Source: Aralia elata (Eukaryota; Streptophyta; Magnoliopsida; Apiales; Araliaceae). Taken from it: a DNA stretch of 64,000 bases. A program made the translations under genes and the position numbers. Numbering within the stretch: position 1 is the stretch's first letter; every line of letters begins with the position of its first letter. Positions 23,901 through 34,560 of the stretch are shown piece by piece. The stretch lies in assembly GCA_034770075.1 (NCBI GenBank), contig CM068377.1, forward strand, positions 72,243,358-72,307,357. Direction: 5' to 3'. The notes beneath the pieces were generated by a model that was not told where the DNA came from, ran no database searches, and worked only from the letters and a program-made list of their open reading frames with translations.

Positions 23901-26069
23901 TACCTTCACCTTGCCCTTAGCCTTCTTCATTTTTTTTCTTTTCAGAAGATACCTTGGGCCTCTTCCTTTTCTTAGAAGAATCATCCATCCACCAATAAGA
24001 CTTGGTCCTTCTTGGATGGAAAGTGACATTCAACAGTTTTCAGCATGTTAAGTAACTTAGGTAAGCTGACGTCCAACTTATACATGTGAAAATTCACAAG
24101 AAATTATGAGAAAGTATTTGGGAGTGACTGCAAAATCAAATCTTGACTTAACTCCCCATCCATCATCAACCTTAACTGTCCAAGACGTTTAATCAAATTG
24201 ATCATCTTTAGGACATGAGTGTCAACGATAGTGCCCTTGGTCATTCGAGATCAGAAGAGCTTCTTAGATATCTGATATCTAGCAGTCCTACTTTTCTTAC
24301 CATACAACTCTTTGAGGTGCAGGAGTATAGTAGAAGCATCCATAGTTTCATGCTGACACTGAAACTCATTACTCATGGATGCGAGCATGATACATTGAGT
24401 CACGGTTGCATCATCTTGCCACTTTCTAAAAGTAGCAATCTCTTCCTTAGAGGCTATTTCTGCAACAGTTGCAGGGATGGACGAATTTAGAATATAAGAA
24501 ATCTTTTGAGCAGGGAGAATAATTCTCAGATTCCTTAACCAGTCCGTGTAATTTGGTCCGATCAGTTTGTTAGCATCAAGTATGCTTTGCAGTGATATTA
24601 GTGAGTTTGACATTTTCAAATTCTACATGTGAAATAGATAATATTTTAGCATACATTCATTTTATTAATTACCAAAATAAATTAGATCTTTATTTAAATT
24701 GGTATCTCCCACTATTTTCATCAAACTATATTACCCTCAATATATAGTTCCGTAAATCTAATTAAAGATTTGCTAGTGAGAATAAGGATCTCATTTCAAA
24801 TGTATATAGCCTTGTGGTGACACAACAAACTATATATAAATAAATAGGTAGACATCTATTGTCAATTACATCACCATATAACTCCTTCTATTTTGCCTCT
24901 TAGATTATTTTGATCAAGTATTGACATATCTGAATCAAAATTATCCAAGTTAAGTCCAACCTAGCACTTTCATATAAGTAAAGAGAAAAACATTGTCCTT
25001 ATGGTGACACAACAAAACAACATCGTTCAATTCCTTTATAAGCATCAAATGTGATAAAACAACATCTCAAAAAATTAAAATTAGCCTTGTGGTGACCCAA
25101 CAAACTTATAATGATTAATTGATACTCTATCGTTTTATCAAGCTAGAAGGCGACGTTCGATATTCCAAATATCTTTGAACGTTATAACTTCATATGATTT
25201 CTTTGAGGGTTTTGTTATTATTTGTCTCATCTTGTTTAACGTGCATGCACACACACACAAATATATATATATATATATATATACACAATATACGCGTCAT
25301 ATTATTTAACATGTAAAACATGTTGTATAATATAATATATATATATATAGTAAACATGCACGTATAGAATACTATTCTACCTAGATTGATTATGGATTTT
25401 TATTCTAATTTGGTTCACTAGAGCCACCAAGTGAACCAAAAGGTCAAACCTATGATGCAAGAACTGAATTTAAATATAAGTATTACATTTAAACTCGGGC
25501 TCCATTACAAACGGGTCTTCAAGTGCTCCTTGCTCCTTTGTCTCCAATTCTTCAAAATAATTATAACTAATCCTATTACATAAATTATTTACAATAAATA
25601 GAAACCTTGATCAGCAGTCAAAGGGAAGTACATAGGAGGAAGATAGAATTTACATCAAGAAACACTAGAGAAGACGAGGTATGCAAATCTTATTTATAAA
25701 ACTCAATCATTCATGCATTCTAATAGAATAAAATCCAATCATCCATTGCTCAATAGTCCATAATCTATCCCATTTATTATCATACATATCACTATATGCA
25801 TCAATAATTACATTCATTTCATGTATAATAAAATCATTCCATATATGTATCAATATCATTTAATGGGCAAAAGTTTTCTAAAATTTAGTTTTGAAACAAA
25901 ATAAACTCTTTTATTTTAATCAAAAACCAAATCAAAATTAAACTCCTTTAATTTTAGCAACCTAAAATCTTATTCAAAACAAAATAAACATCTTTATTTT
26001 AAACTTACTCCAATTGAATAAACCATTTACTTTAATTGAAGATAAAATAAAATTTTCAAACTCTGCAAA

Positions 26070-26195
26070 CAGGCGCGACCGCGCCCAAAATGAACTGGGA
26101 ACCGGCGCAACAGCGCTGTACCCCAGAGAATAATTCTCAAGTTTGGGCGCGGCTGCGCTGCAATTACACTTGGTAACAGCGCGCCACGCTACATC
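26070..26195. repeat. GC-rich palindrome cluster in C1 leader
   Basis: GGCGCGACCGCGCC at 26072-26085 (6-bp arms), then GGCGCAACAGCGC, GGGCGCGGCTGCGCTG and CAGCGCGCCACGCT. All are variants of GCGCGNNCGCGC, spaced 25-50 bp in AT-rich DNA. In the element's own sense it lies 110-240 nt after the primer site. Confidence 0.7.
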
Positions 26196-26292
26196 GCATG
26201 TTTTGAAAACTCATCTGTTGGCTAGAAAATTGATTGAATCACATACCCACACATACATGGAATCTTTAAAATCTATAACTAGCACAAGGTTA

Positions 26293-26304
26293 GGCTCTGA
26301 TACT
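26293..26304 (-). other. C1 primer binding site (initiator tRNA-Met type)
   Basis: On the minus strand TAGTATCAGAGC, one base from the common TGGTATCAGAGC, lies next to the 5' LTR end. Confidence 0.7.
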
Positions 26305-26306
26305 AC

Positions 26307-28103
26307 TGTTAAGTTTGTATAAAACGCGAGCATGCAATCAAATTACACAAATATAGTGGAAGTGCGATAAAATGGGATTTTAAAATTTATACAAACCATT
26401 ACCATGATCTCCCCTTGTACTTAATTATCAATTATACGAAAGAGATAGAGAATCAGAATCATACCCTCGTAAAACTGTGCTTCCTCAGGTACGAGTTCAA
26501 CTCCAAATCCTTCGCATTCTCCTTGAATTCACTGGTTAGATTCATTCCTTTGATCAACGTTAGCCACCCAAGTGTTTGGCCTCTAGAGGTGATCCACCAA
26601 GGAATAATGTGTATTCAAGAAGATGAGTATTGGCAAAACCCTAGTTTTTTATCTCTATAGAGTTTGTAAGTACTCTCCTAAATCTTATGGAAGCGTATGT
26701 AACCCCAATCTATAATAAAACTCATCTTATTTATAGATATAAGCAACTCTCCTAAACTATTTAGGATTAGAGTTTTATTTTAAACTCTTTTAATTAATTA
26801 AACTCCTAATTCAATTAGGAATTTATGAGAGTACTTTTATTAATTAATTCCTAAACCCTTTTAGGAATTAAATAATAATAATAATAATAATAATAATACT
26901 CCTCTTATTAATTTATATTTAATATTTTTAAAATATTAAATATTAAATACTAAGCTATTTAATTTATTCTATCACCATAGATTAAATTAAATATGCTTAA
27001 CTTATTATTACGATTATGCTATTTACTTCTTAAATAAATATTTTTCTTTTGCGGTATGACCATTTAGGTTCTCTAAACCGGTTGTGAATAAATCAATTAG
27101 AATAATTTTAATCTTATTTAAATAAATAAATTAAACTATTTAATTCATTTAAATAAATAATATTTATTCTACAATAAGGGTAAGCCCCTTAGCGATCAAC
27201 GACTTTCTAGATAATATAGATTTCAACATTAATCACAAAAGAACCTTTCAATGAATAGTTATCATACAATTCAATAATTTTACCAAACAATGTCCCAATC
27301 AAATATAAGACATGAGATTATTGTCAAGTATTATTTTATTTGATTATATGTATTTTGATTCTCAAATGTACAACTCTAAATAATGCAAATTAGAAACTAC
27401 ATTCTAATTTCATTCTACCTTGGCCAAGGACTACTGAGTTATCATTTATCGAATCACATAGGACATTTTCTCCTTTTACTAGAAGCGGTAGATTCTTTGT
27501 TGACCAATCATTATATCCATGTACAACTTATTATACCCAATCATACCCTTTGATATACCCTAAGGGTCTTAAGGAACATGTCAACGTATAACTCATCATA
27601 CACAAGATACTATGATGATTTCAAGTCCAAGGATCACTTGTACTACTATCACTAGAGGAATTCCTATTGATAGGCATGTAAAACTCTATTAGGTATTCCT
27701 TTAGCGAGTCACGTTCAGTGAACTTATTCTTCAATAAGCACCTACATACTTGCTTTAGTGTCTCCACATAAATAATTATGAGATCAATCATCCTCTTCCT
27801 AAGAGCAAGCAAAGTATGTACCAATCTATCCGGATTTACTAATCCCCTTTTTAGTAATCCAACGATTAGGAACGATTTTAGTTTTAATCTTTCTAAGAAT
27901 TTGGATCTCATTAGCATGATCATCATCATGATTCTAAAAGTATTGCTCAAAACTATAGGTTTATCACATATAAAATAATAGCACCATGAAGATAAAGTAA
28001 AATGTCTTCAATAAATTAATTCTTTTATTAATAAATGAATAAGATTACAAAGTATATGCTACATTATGTCAAATATGATTGGCTTGTGTGCATACTACTT
28101 TCA
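26307..28103 (-). repeat. C1 5' LTR
   Basis: In plus sense TGTTAAGTTTGTAT to CATACTACTTTCA, about 1.8 kb, the fullest copy of this LTR family in the window. Confidence 0.85.
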
Positions 28104-28104
28104 A

Positions 28105-30315
28105 TAAGATCATCTTTCTCTTTGAAGTTTAATAGTAGACATTTATTTCCTGTTATATGTCTTGAGCATCCACTATCTAGATACTATGTTGAGTTAGTGC
28201 ATATGTTATCTTGTAGGGGAAATTAAACTTTACTTTGGTACCCAGACTTGTTTGGCTCTTGATGAGTTAGTATTCTTACGGACCTAGATTTTCCTCACTT
28301 TAGACCTTACATACACATGATAATCATTAAACTTACACATAGCAGCAATATGACCATAATGATAACAATTATAGCATTGTATATGATTCATGCTTGTGTG
28401 TGTATGGATTTCTTTTCTTTAAGGACATGTGTGGAACAAAGGAACCTATAACCTTTCTTCTATGCTCAAACTCTCCCTGCCTCTACACTATTCTATGATT
28501 TTGAGAGTTGGTAGGGTAAAAATCAACTCCATATTTTTTGTTTGGTTGGTTCATAGAGTGAGAATTAACAAACTCTACGATCTTCCGAGGCTTAAAGGTA
28601 GTTTTGACTTTGCCCTGTGATTTTTTAAATTTTAGACCAGTGTGTGATCTATTTTCTCAGGGATCACAATCTGATCAGTAGAAATCATTATGCTTTGAAT
28701 AATTGGCTTTGCAACCTGTGTAGATTTCATAAACATAATGCTTTTATGGGAACTAGAAACGCTGTTGTTGTTAGTCTCTAAAATTGTATCCACACTACGA
28801 TCTGAGGACAAGTCCCCAAATCCTAATCCCGATCGATCTAAGCTGCTTCTTTGACTAGTGATCAGGAGTCTATAGAAGAAAAAGACATGTTCCATGTCGA
28901 GATTATCTTCTCCAATTCCACAATTCTAGAAGTTAGATTTGACTCTCTCTGTATAGACTGCTCAGTGATCTTTCTCAATTTTTCATTCTCAGCTTCAAGC
29001 TTAGAAAGAGAGTTGGTACTTCCTTGAGCTGTTTTCAACTCAAGTTATATTTTTTTCTTTTTCCTCTTGAAGAAGAGAATGATCTTTTAATAGAACTCTG
29101 AACCACTGCAGTATATATGCAACTTAGATGTAATATCATATAAAACAGTTCTTAAATAAAAAATATCAATATCTAGAGAGTTAAAGTTAAATACCTCACT
29201 TATATCAATATCTTGATGATCAGTGGTGTTGTTAGTAGGAGCTTTCATTACCATGAGACATAGGTTGTCTATCTGAGGTCCTTCATCATCACTTGACTCA
29301 GAATATGAGTCATTCTCACTATCACTCCAAGAGCCCTTAGGTACAAGACCTTTGTCCTTCCTATAAAACTTCTTGATGACTTTCTAATCTTTCTTAAAGA
29401 ACTCTTTCTTTTTGTCCTTCTTGAGCTCTCTCAAAGGTTTGGTGTACTCAACTATATAGTGACCTGACTTTTTGCAGTTGTAGAATAGATCTTTATAAAG
29501 GTCTCTCTTGTTGTTATTGTTGTATCTTCTGTTGTTGCTTTTGCCCTTTCTCATGAACTTCTTCAGCTTCCTTGCAAGTAGGGTTATATCCTCATGATCA
29601 TTTGCATCAGACTCATCGTCTACAAGAGCCTTTGAAGATGTCTCAGCAGCTTTCAGAGCTACACCTTTATCTTTTCTTCTGGTCTTTGAGGTTATTTCTG
29701 CTCTCTAATTTAGCTCAGGCTCATTAGAAGATTAGCATATAGCTTCTACACTGTCATTTCATGCAGATTCTTTGACTCTCTAATTACAATGGTCTTTACA
29801 TCTCACTTGCTTGGAAAAGCTTTCATGAATTTAATGTTGAGGTCCTTGTTGGGATAAATTTTTCCAAATGCTCTAAGTGAGGTGAGCAAAATGGTGAAGC
29901 TTTTGTAAGTTACATTTATGTCTTCTCTAGGAACATGAGAGAACATCTCATACTGTTGGGTGAGCAGAGATTACTTGTTCTCCCTTCTTTTTTTTTTCCT
30001 TCATGCATCATAACTAGAGCTTCCAATACTTCTTTTACTGTCTTACAATTGACAACATTTTCAAACAGTTTATCTTCATGAGCTATGAATAGGATGTTCT
30101 TAGCCCTTTTGTCTAGGGTCACTAGCTTCTTCTCGATGTCGATCCATTCTATTATTTGCTTCACGATTACTTTGTTAGGATCATCAGGAGTTGGTACGAG
30201 TTTTGTGGGAACCAAGGGCCATTGATCATAGCATCGAAGAGTTTATTTTTATTGCATAAGGGTGGCTTGTTTCCACCACTAAACTCAGAACTTGATTTAT
30301 TTTGTGCTATGGATC
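28105..30315 (-). pseudogene. SIRE-like gag and protease start
   Basis: Read from about 30315 down: IAQNKSSSEFSGGNKPPL, a deletion, then PTKLVPTPDDPNKVIVKQII, KKLVTLDKRAKNILFIAHED and NVVNCKTVKEVLEALVMMHEG. Further down at about 29500-29180 is a zinc-knuckle remnant, FYNCKKSGHYIVEY, whose first and last cysteines are lost. Then come an acidic serine-rich stretch (SDSENDSYSESSDDEGPQI) and, at about 28195-28125, the protease box YLDSGCSRHITGNK with its DSG triad intact, preceded by a stop where tryptophan is usual. Several stops and frame changes. The short frames called on the plus strand here are not genes. Confidence 0.75.
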
Positions 30316-30350
30316 TACTCAAGTTGTAAAGCTAGTTGAAGAGAACTCTA

Positions 30351-30361
30351 CTCTGATACCA
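30351..30361 (-). other. SIRE-like primer binding site (initiator tRNA-Met type)
   Basis: TGGTATCAGAG on the minus strand, two bases from the LTR. Confidence 0.8.
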
Positions 30362-30363
30362 CT

Positions 30364-31668
30364 TGTTATCCCAAAAAGGTACAAAGAGATCTGGAAGGCA
30401 GGGTTGAATAGATTATTTAAATTTTCTTTTTAAAGAGATGTTACCAAATCAATTAAACATGTTAATTGATTGATTAAGCACAGGGGAATTGTATTTTTAA
30501 AAAACTTTTAAAGATTATCAAAAAACACGCAGTTCTAAATTTAATGAGCAAATGTGGAAATAAGTCACAGTTATTAAAACATAGAGTGACAGAATATGAG
30601 ATGCAGGAAGTTAAGAACACAAGAGATTTTTAAGAGGTTCAGAGCATAACCATCTCTTCTACTCCGCGAGTAAGGATATTCTACTATTGAGGGTAATCAC
30701 CAAGATTATAGTTCACTAAGAACTTTTACACAAATGATTCATAAAGAATCGTTCAAGTCACATAGACTTAGGTTACAAAAGATCACTTAGATATGATAAT
30801 CACTAAGAGAAGTTGTTTGTTTTGAGGTGTTGCTAAGTTGTTTTAAAGTTTTTCTTTAAATGACTTTATAGCAAAGTATGTTTCTTGGAATCGTAGAGTG
30901 AAACTTGTATGAACTCAAAGTTTCAACACTTGGACTTGATCAATTCGTTGTATCTTTTGGTGCTTGAAAATGTTGTCTTTATATAGAGTTCTTCTGGGGA
31001 TCTTCCTATTGGAGAGTTGCCGTTGTTCCATTCTGGCTTAAACACTTGTCATTGTTCAATTGTTTGACTTCAAATTGCTGCCTGCTTGGACCACTTTAGG
31101 TCGTTTTCTTCAGTACTATGAACAGTGCAATAGCAGCCACGTGTCTTTTGACTCTGCAAAAATAGTTGTTAGATAGAGTCTTTGTTGACTTGTCCTTTTC
31201 ACAAAATTATCTGAGGATAACCTCGGAGGGTTAGATGTTAAGGTTGATGATCATTGTCATAACCTATCACTGACATGTCAGATGACTGCACTCTACAATT
31301 TAGGTTTCCTTTGAGTGAAATCATAGAGTGATTTTTTTGCTCTATGAATTCTGCTGATTCTGTGATTTTGGCTCTAAGATCTGGCTTGTACTCTACGATC
31401 TCTGTCTATCTTCAGTCTACTCTGCGATCTTAGAGTAATATTGCCCTTAGCTCTACGATCGTCTTCTCTGGTCAGGAACAACATAGCTATTATAGAGGTT
31501 TAACTTTATGATTTGGATCAACCTAACAAGTTTGATTCCTAAACTAAGTCGTTCTACATAAGATTCTATCCATAAAGACTTTACAAAATCTATTTGCATA
31601 CAAATATACATTAAAGTAGAATTATCATCAAATCAAATAGGACTAAATACAAAATGTAGATATTAACA
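30364..31668 (-). repeat. SIRE-like 5' LTR
   Basis: In plus sense starts TGTTATCCCAAAAAGG next to the primer site. Matches 63270-64000 over its first ~700 bp. The right end (GATATTAACA) is a best guess because no second complete copy is available. It carries a cluster of CTCTACGATC-like motifs at 31320-31465. Confidence 0.65.
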
Positions 31669-32987
31669 GATTCACCATTGATGACCCTCGTTACTCTCCC
31701 TTTGGAGTTCTGATTTCTTATTTATTGGGGATGAAAGTAGTTGGGTCAAATCGGGTTATGATGGGTAAGCATGTTTTAATGGGTAGGTTATAAATGAGAT
31801 GTACAAAGCCGTTAAAAGTATGTTCCAGGTAGGATTCAGTGAGACGTGACACTTCCACGTCAATCTGTCGTTAAAATAATTAACGCTCATTATGAAAATT
31901 TAATTTTTTGTAACAAAATAAAAGTTCAATTAGTTGTTTATAAGAAAAAAAATATAGTTAGTTATTTATAAATTGATCTAAAATACAGTGGTGATAATGT
32001 GAAAAGTATTTAAGCCTAATTATTAGTACAATTTGGATAGTTCATAATATTCGAAATCGTACTAATCGAAAGAGAAAAGTGGAACGCAAGTTCCTTAAAA
32101 GAAGCCGGTCAGCATAAAATTAATAAAAACAATAAATAAATAAATAAATAAAAGATCGTGAAAAGTCTGCCCATAGCTGTTCACTACCTCCAAAACTCTT
32201 CCAAGTTCTATCCTTTTCATTTCTCTTTCATCTCAACAAATATTATTCCTCTTGTCTCTTTCTCAAAACAGATGGTACACCACCTATTTGGCTATATCTC
32301 AAGTACAAAACTCACCACTGGCATTGCATTCGACACACCACCAATAAATTGCTGCAAGTGTAAGTGCACAAGATTCACAGTAACAATTAGTACTGTTCTC
32401 TGCAACCTCAAATAGTTGCTGACAGTAGGAACGAGAAAGAAATTCTTTTAATTTTTTTTTTGTAAAGCCGACGACGTCGTCTAAAGGAACCGTGTAGATA
32501 GGATAGATGCAGTCCTCCGTATATCCAATTTTATCGAATTGAAACTAAATAAATTTATAATAATCGTGAATTTTTATTTTTTTAATTAATCTTTAAAAAG
32601 TCGAAATTATTTATATTTCAGAACGGATTGATTCTATGATTCTATCCATATTTTAATGTTTAATTTTTAATTTTTAATCATACAAGGTATTTTTGAGCTA
32701 TATTTAATTCGGTGTTCAGTGCTCACAAACAACATTGTTTCTTCTTCTTTCTACTCTGGCGACTTTATTTTCTCATAAGATCCCCTCTTTTAGATTTATA
32801 CTCTAAATTTTTTTAATACACATTTAATAATACAAATATTATTTTTAGTAATAATAAAAATAATTATCTATTTGCAATAAATTTTATATGTGGTTAAATA
32901 TAATATTTATGTCGCTAAATGTATAATGAGAGAAATCTGAATCTATATATCTATATAATATATAAATGTAGTAACTGATAAATTCTT
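31669..32987. other. AT-rich non-coding DNA, nothing recognised
   Basis: I see no element ends, structural RNA or convincing ORF. An 85-codon plus-strand frame at 32158-32415 has no motif I know. Short A/T homopolymers are frequent. Confidence 0.5.
32979..32987. repeat. Target duplication, left (TAAATTCTT)
   Basis: Nine bases identical to 34207-34215, directly flanking the Pack-MULE. Confidence 0.9.
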
Positions 32988-33192
32988 GACTAAAAGACAT
33001 ATTGCACCCCAAACTTTATCCCCGCGTTGACTTTTTAACCCAAACTTAAAAAGGTATCTAAGTACACACCAAACTTCATATATGCGTAACAAAATGCACA
33101 CTTTAGTAAGTTTACCGATCAAAAATGACCGGCTAAAATTTTAAGTGCAGATATAGAGGGGTGTTTTAGACTTTTCCATGTCTTCTTCTAAA
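32988..33192 (+). repeat. Pack-MULE terminal inverted repeat, left
   Basis: Starts GACTAAAAGACATATTGCAC. Inverted copy at 34002-34206 with two mismatches (near 33022 and 33119) over 205 bp. Confidence 0.95.
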
Positions 33193-33239
33193 GCTTGGGT
33201 AGGCGATCTGAAGCTTGAGCTGACAGAACCAAATCCAAT

Positions 33240-34028
33240 ATGGCCGATGGAACTCCGACCAAATCTCCTCCGGCAGAAGCCCCAGAAACACCCAAAGAGC
33301 TGACAGAACCAACTGCCGAGAAAGAGTACTCCCGGTCGCCGCCGCCGGAGGCTGTCTCCGTCACAGAGACAGAGACTCCATTGGAAGCTTCAGCTACTAC
33401 CCAAGAAGAAGAAAAAGAAGTTATTGAAGCAGAAAAACCAAACCCAGTTGAAGAATCAAAGAAAATCCCTCAATCTCTTGTTTCTTTCAAAGAAGAAAGC
33501 AACAAAGTAACAGATCTCTCAGATTCAGAGAAAAGGGCACTTGATGAGCTGAAGAACTTTGTTCAGGAATTCATTAAAGGTGAAGAAAAGCAAAAAGTTC
33601 ACATTTGGGGCATACCACTTTTACAAGATGAGAGGAGTGATGTGATTTTGCTGAAAATTTTGAGGGCCAGGGATTTCAAAGTGAAAGAAGCATTTATAAT
33701 GCTTAAAAATACAGTGAAATGGAGAAAGAATTTTGGAATTGAGGGTTTGATAGATGAGAATATTGGGGATGATCTTGATAAGGTTGTTTTTATGGATGGC
33801 TTTGATAGAGAAGGTCACCCAGTTTGTTACAATGTGTATGGGGAGTTTCAGAATAAGGAATTGTATAAGAAGACTTTTGCTGACGAGGAGAAGAGAACCA
33901 AGTTTCTTCGATGGCGAATTCAGTTTTTGGAAAGGAGTATTAGGAAGCTTGATTTCAGTCCTGGTGGTACATATTTGTCCCAAAATGGGAGTCCCTTTTG
34001 TTTTAGAAGAAGACATGGAAAAGTCTAA
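33240..34028 (+). CDS. Patellin-like N-terminal fragment, chimeric ORF in Pack-MULE
   Basis: 262 codons without a stop. Residues 1-90 are acidic and proline-rich, as in patellin N-termini. Residues 94-160 match the CRAL-TRIO N-terminal region (DSEKRALDELKNFV, WGIPLLQDERSDVILLK, LRARDFKVKEAF). Residues 168-243 begin the SEC14 lipid-binding domain (FMDGFDREGHPVCYNVYGEF, KFLRWRIQFLERSIRKLDFS). Patellins are SEC14/GOLD proteins that bind phosphoinositides and act at the cell plate and plasma membrane. Here the family sequence stops at SPGG (residue 243); the next bases GGTACAT could be a retained exon-intron junction. About 19 unrelated residues follow, the last nine codons and TAA lying inside the right inverted repeat. 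Most of SEC14 and the GOLD domain are missing, so lipid transfer is unlikely. Expression is unknown. Confidence 0.85.
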   Translation: MADGTPTKSPPAEAPETPKELTEPTAEKEYSRSPPPEAVSVTETETPLEASATTQEEEKEVIEAEKPNPVEESKKIPQSLVSFKEESNKVTDLSDSEKRALDELKNFVQEFIKGEEKQKVHIWGIPLLQDERSDVILLKILRARDFKVKEAFIMLKNTVKWRKNFGIEGLIDENIGDDLDKVVFMDGFDREGHPVCYNVYGEFQNKELYKKTFADEEKRTKFLRWRIQFLERSIRKLDFSPGGTYLSQNGSPFCFRRRHGKV

Positions 34029-34206
34029 AACACCCCTCTATATCTGCACTTAAAATTTTAGCCGGTCATTTTTGACCGGTAAACTTACTAAAGTGTGCAT
34101 TTTGTTACGCATATATGAAGTTTGGTGTGTACTTAGATACCTTTTTAAGTTTGGGTTAAAAAGTCAACGCGAGGATAAAGTTTGGGGTGCAATATGTCTT
34201 TTAGTC
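34002..34206 (-). repeat. Pack-MULE terminal inverted repeat, right
   Basis: Reverse complement of 32988-33192 with two mismatches. It contains the stop codon of the chimeric ORF. Confidence 0.95.
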
Positions 34207-34215
34207 TAAATTCTT
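34207..34215. repeat. Target duplication, right (TAAATTCTT)
   Basis: Identical to 32979-32987. Confidence 0.9.
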
Positions 34216-34295
34216 CTTGCAAGCTAGAGTCTCTCATAACCTCTCCTCACAAAATAGAGCACTCTCATAATCTCTAATTTTTTTAAACTTCTCCG

Positions 34296-34560
34296 ACCAA
34301 TAAAAAGTTAATCTAATAAATATATGTTACTTTTTTAAACTTCTTCTCAAACTAAATTTCTTTTTGTTTTTAATTAAAATTAAACAATATACTAACAAAT
34401 TACAACATCAATATCAAACCAACAATCAATATCCATATTTTACCAATAAAAAGTTAATCTAATAAGTATATGTTTTTTTAACTTCTTCACAAACTAAATA
34501 TCCTTTTCTTAATTAAAATTAAACAATAAACTAACAAATTACAACATCAATATCAATTCA
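34296..34560. repeat. Imperfect tandem duplication, ~146 bp
   Basis: ACCAATAAAAAGTTAATCTA starts at 34296 and again at 34442. Both are followed by the same AT-rich sequence to CAACATCAATATC, with small indels. Confidence 0.8.

Larger units (their letters stand above)
19462..24619 (-). pseudogene. Ty1/copia gag-pol of C1, split by a solo LTR
   Basis: Read from 24619 down. Gag (24619-24251) shows ILDANKLIGPNYTDWLRNLR. A zinc knuckle remnant at about 23870 reads CFHCNKS and lacks the rest of CCHC. GAG-pre-integrase and integrase lie at 23634-22840 (HCRLSHINETR, CESCLMSKM; first catalytic aspartate in LVHTDVCGPM; the second is replaced, with LGRGGEYL where DRGGEYL is expected). Reverse transcriptase at 21754-21449 carries the YVDD box, with diverged parts between. 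RNase H runs from 21290 to 20927 (CDNTRAITQAK) and resumes after the solo LTR at 19663-19462 (LRSHQKSKHVLWRFHLIRE, ADPFTKALTQQQ) to a stop at 19462. Frames change several times. I do not assign the copia lineage. Confidence 0.85.
24620..26306 (-). other. C1 untranslated leader
   Basis: About 1.7 kb between gag and the 5' LTR with no ORF. It holds three copies of a 20-base motif (24809-24830, 24996-25018, 25084-25104: CCTTGTGGTGACACAACAAA and variants). It also holds a TA microsatellite (25261-25284), an 8-bp-arm hairpin GGTTCACT/AGTGAACC (about 25411-25436) and a GC palindrome cluster (26070-26195). Confidence 0.65.
7929..28103 (-). mobile_element. Ty1/copia element C1 with nested insertions
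   Basis: Minus-strand copia element. In plus coordinates: 3' LTR in two pieces (7929-8622 and 19192-19441, split by Athila), polypurine tract, pol (split by a solo LTR), gag, leader, primer site, 5' LTR (26307-28103). Removing the two insertions restores continuous LTR and RNase H reading, so one element is the simplest explanation. The outer ~860 bp of the 3' LTR are missing next to the old Tat LTR. To the right, the element is followed by protease codons of a SIRE-like element, its probable insertion site (possible TSD ataag, 28104-28108; the left copy is lost). Stops and frame breaks make it inactive. Confidence 0.75.
28104..31668 (-). mobile_element. Ty1/copia SIRE-like element, 5' part
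   Basis: 5' LTR, initiator-Met primer site, gag and the first codons of protease on the minus strand, then cut by the C1 insertion. The gag sequence (GPQIDNLCLMV, KKFYRKDKGLVPKGSWSDSE) is typical of SIRE/Maximus-type copia elements. The rest of pol and the 3' LTR are not in the window. Confidence 0.75.
32988..34206. mobile_element. Pack-MULE (Mutator-like) carrying a patellin gene fragment
   Basis: Non-autonomous DNA transposon, 1219 bp, with 205-bp terminal inverted repeats and a perfect 9-bp target duplication. Long inverted repeats and 9-bp duplications are the signature of Mutator-like elements. The interior (33193-34001, about 809 bp) is mostly a piece of a host patellin gene, which makes it a Pack-MULE. 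No transposase is present. The near-identity of the two repeats (two differences) suggests it is not very old. Confidence 0.9.

Noticed and set aside
19664..28103. Pairing 19664-20926 and 26307-28103 as the two LTRs of one copia element
   Set aside because: The left LTR has its own CCTTG duplication and interrupts RNase H. The true 3' LTR and polypurine tract of C1 lie at 19441 and below.
32158..32415. 85-codon plus-strand ORF in intergenic DNA
   Set aside because: No recognisable domain, no splice or promoter context, and composition like its AT-rich surroundings.
32988..34206. hAT or CACTA element instead of a Mutator-like one
   Set aside because: The duplication is 9 bp and the inverted repeats are 205 bp long and do not start CACTA or CAGGG.
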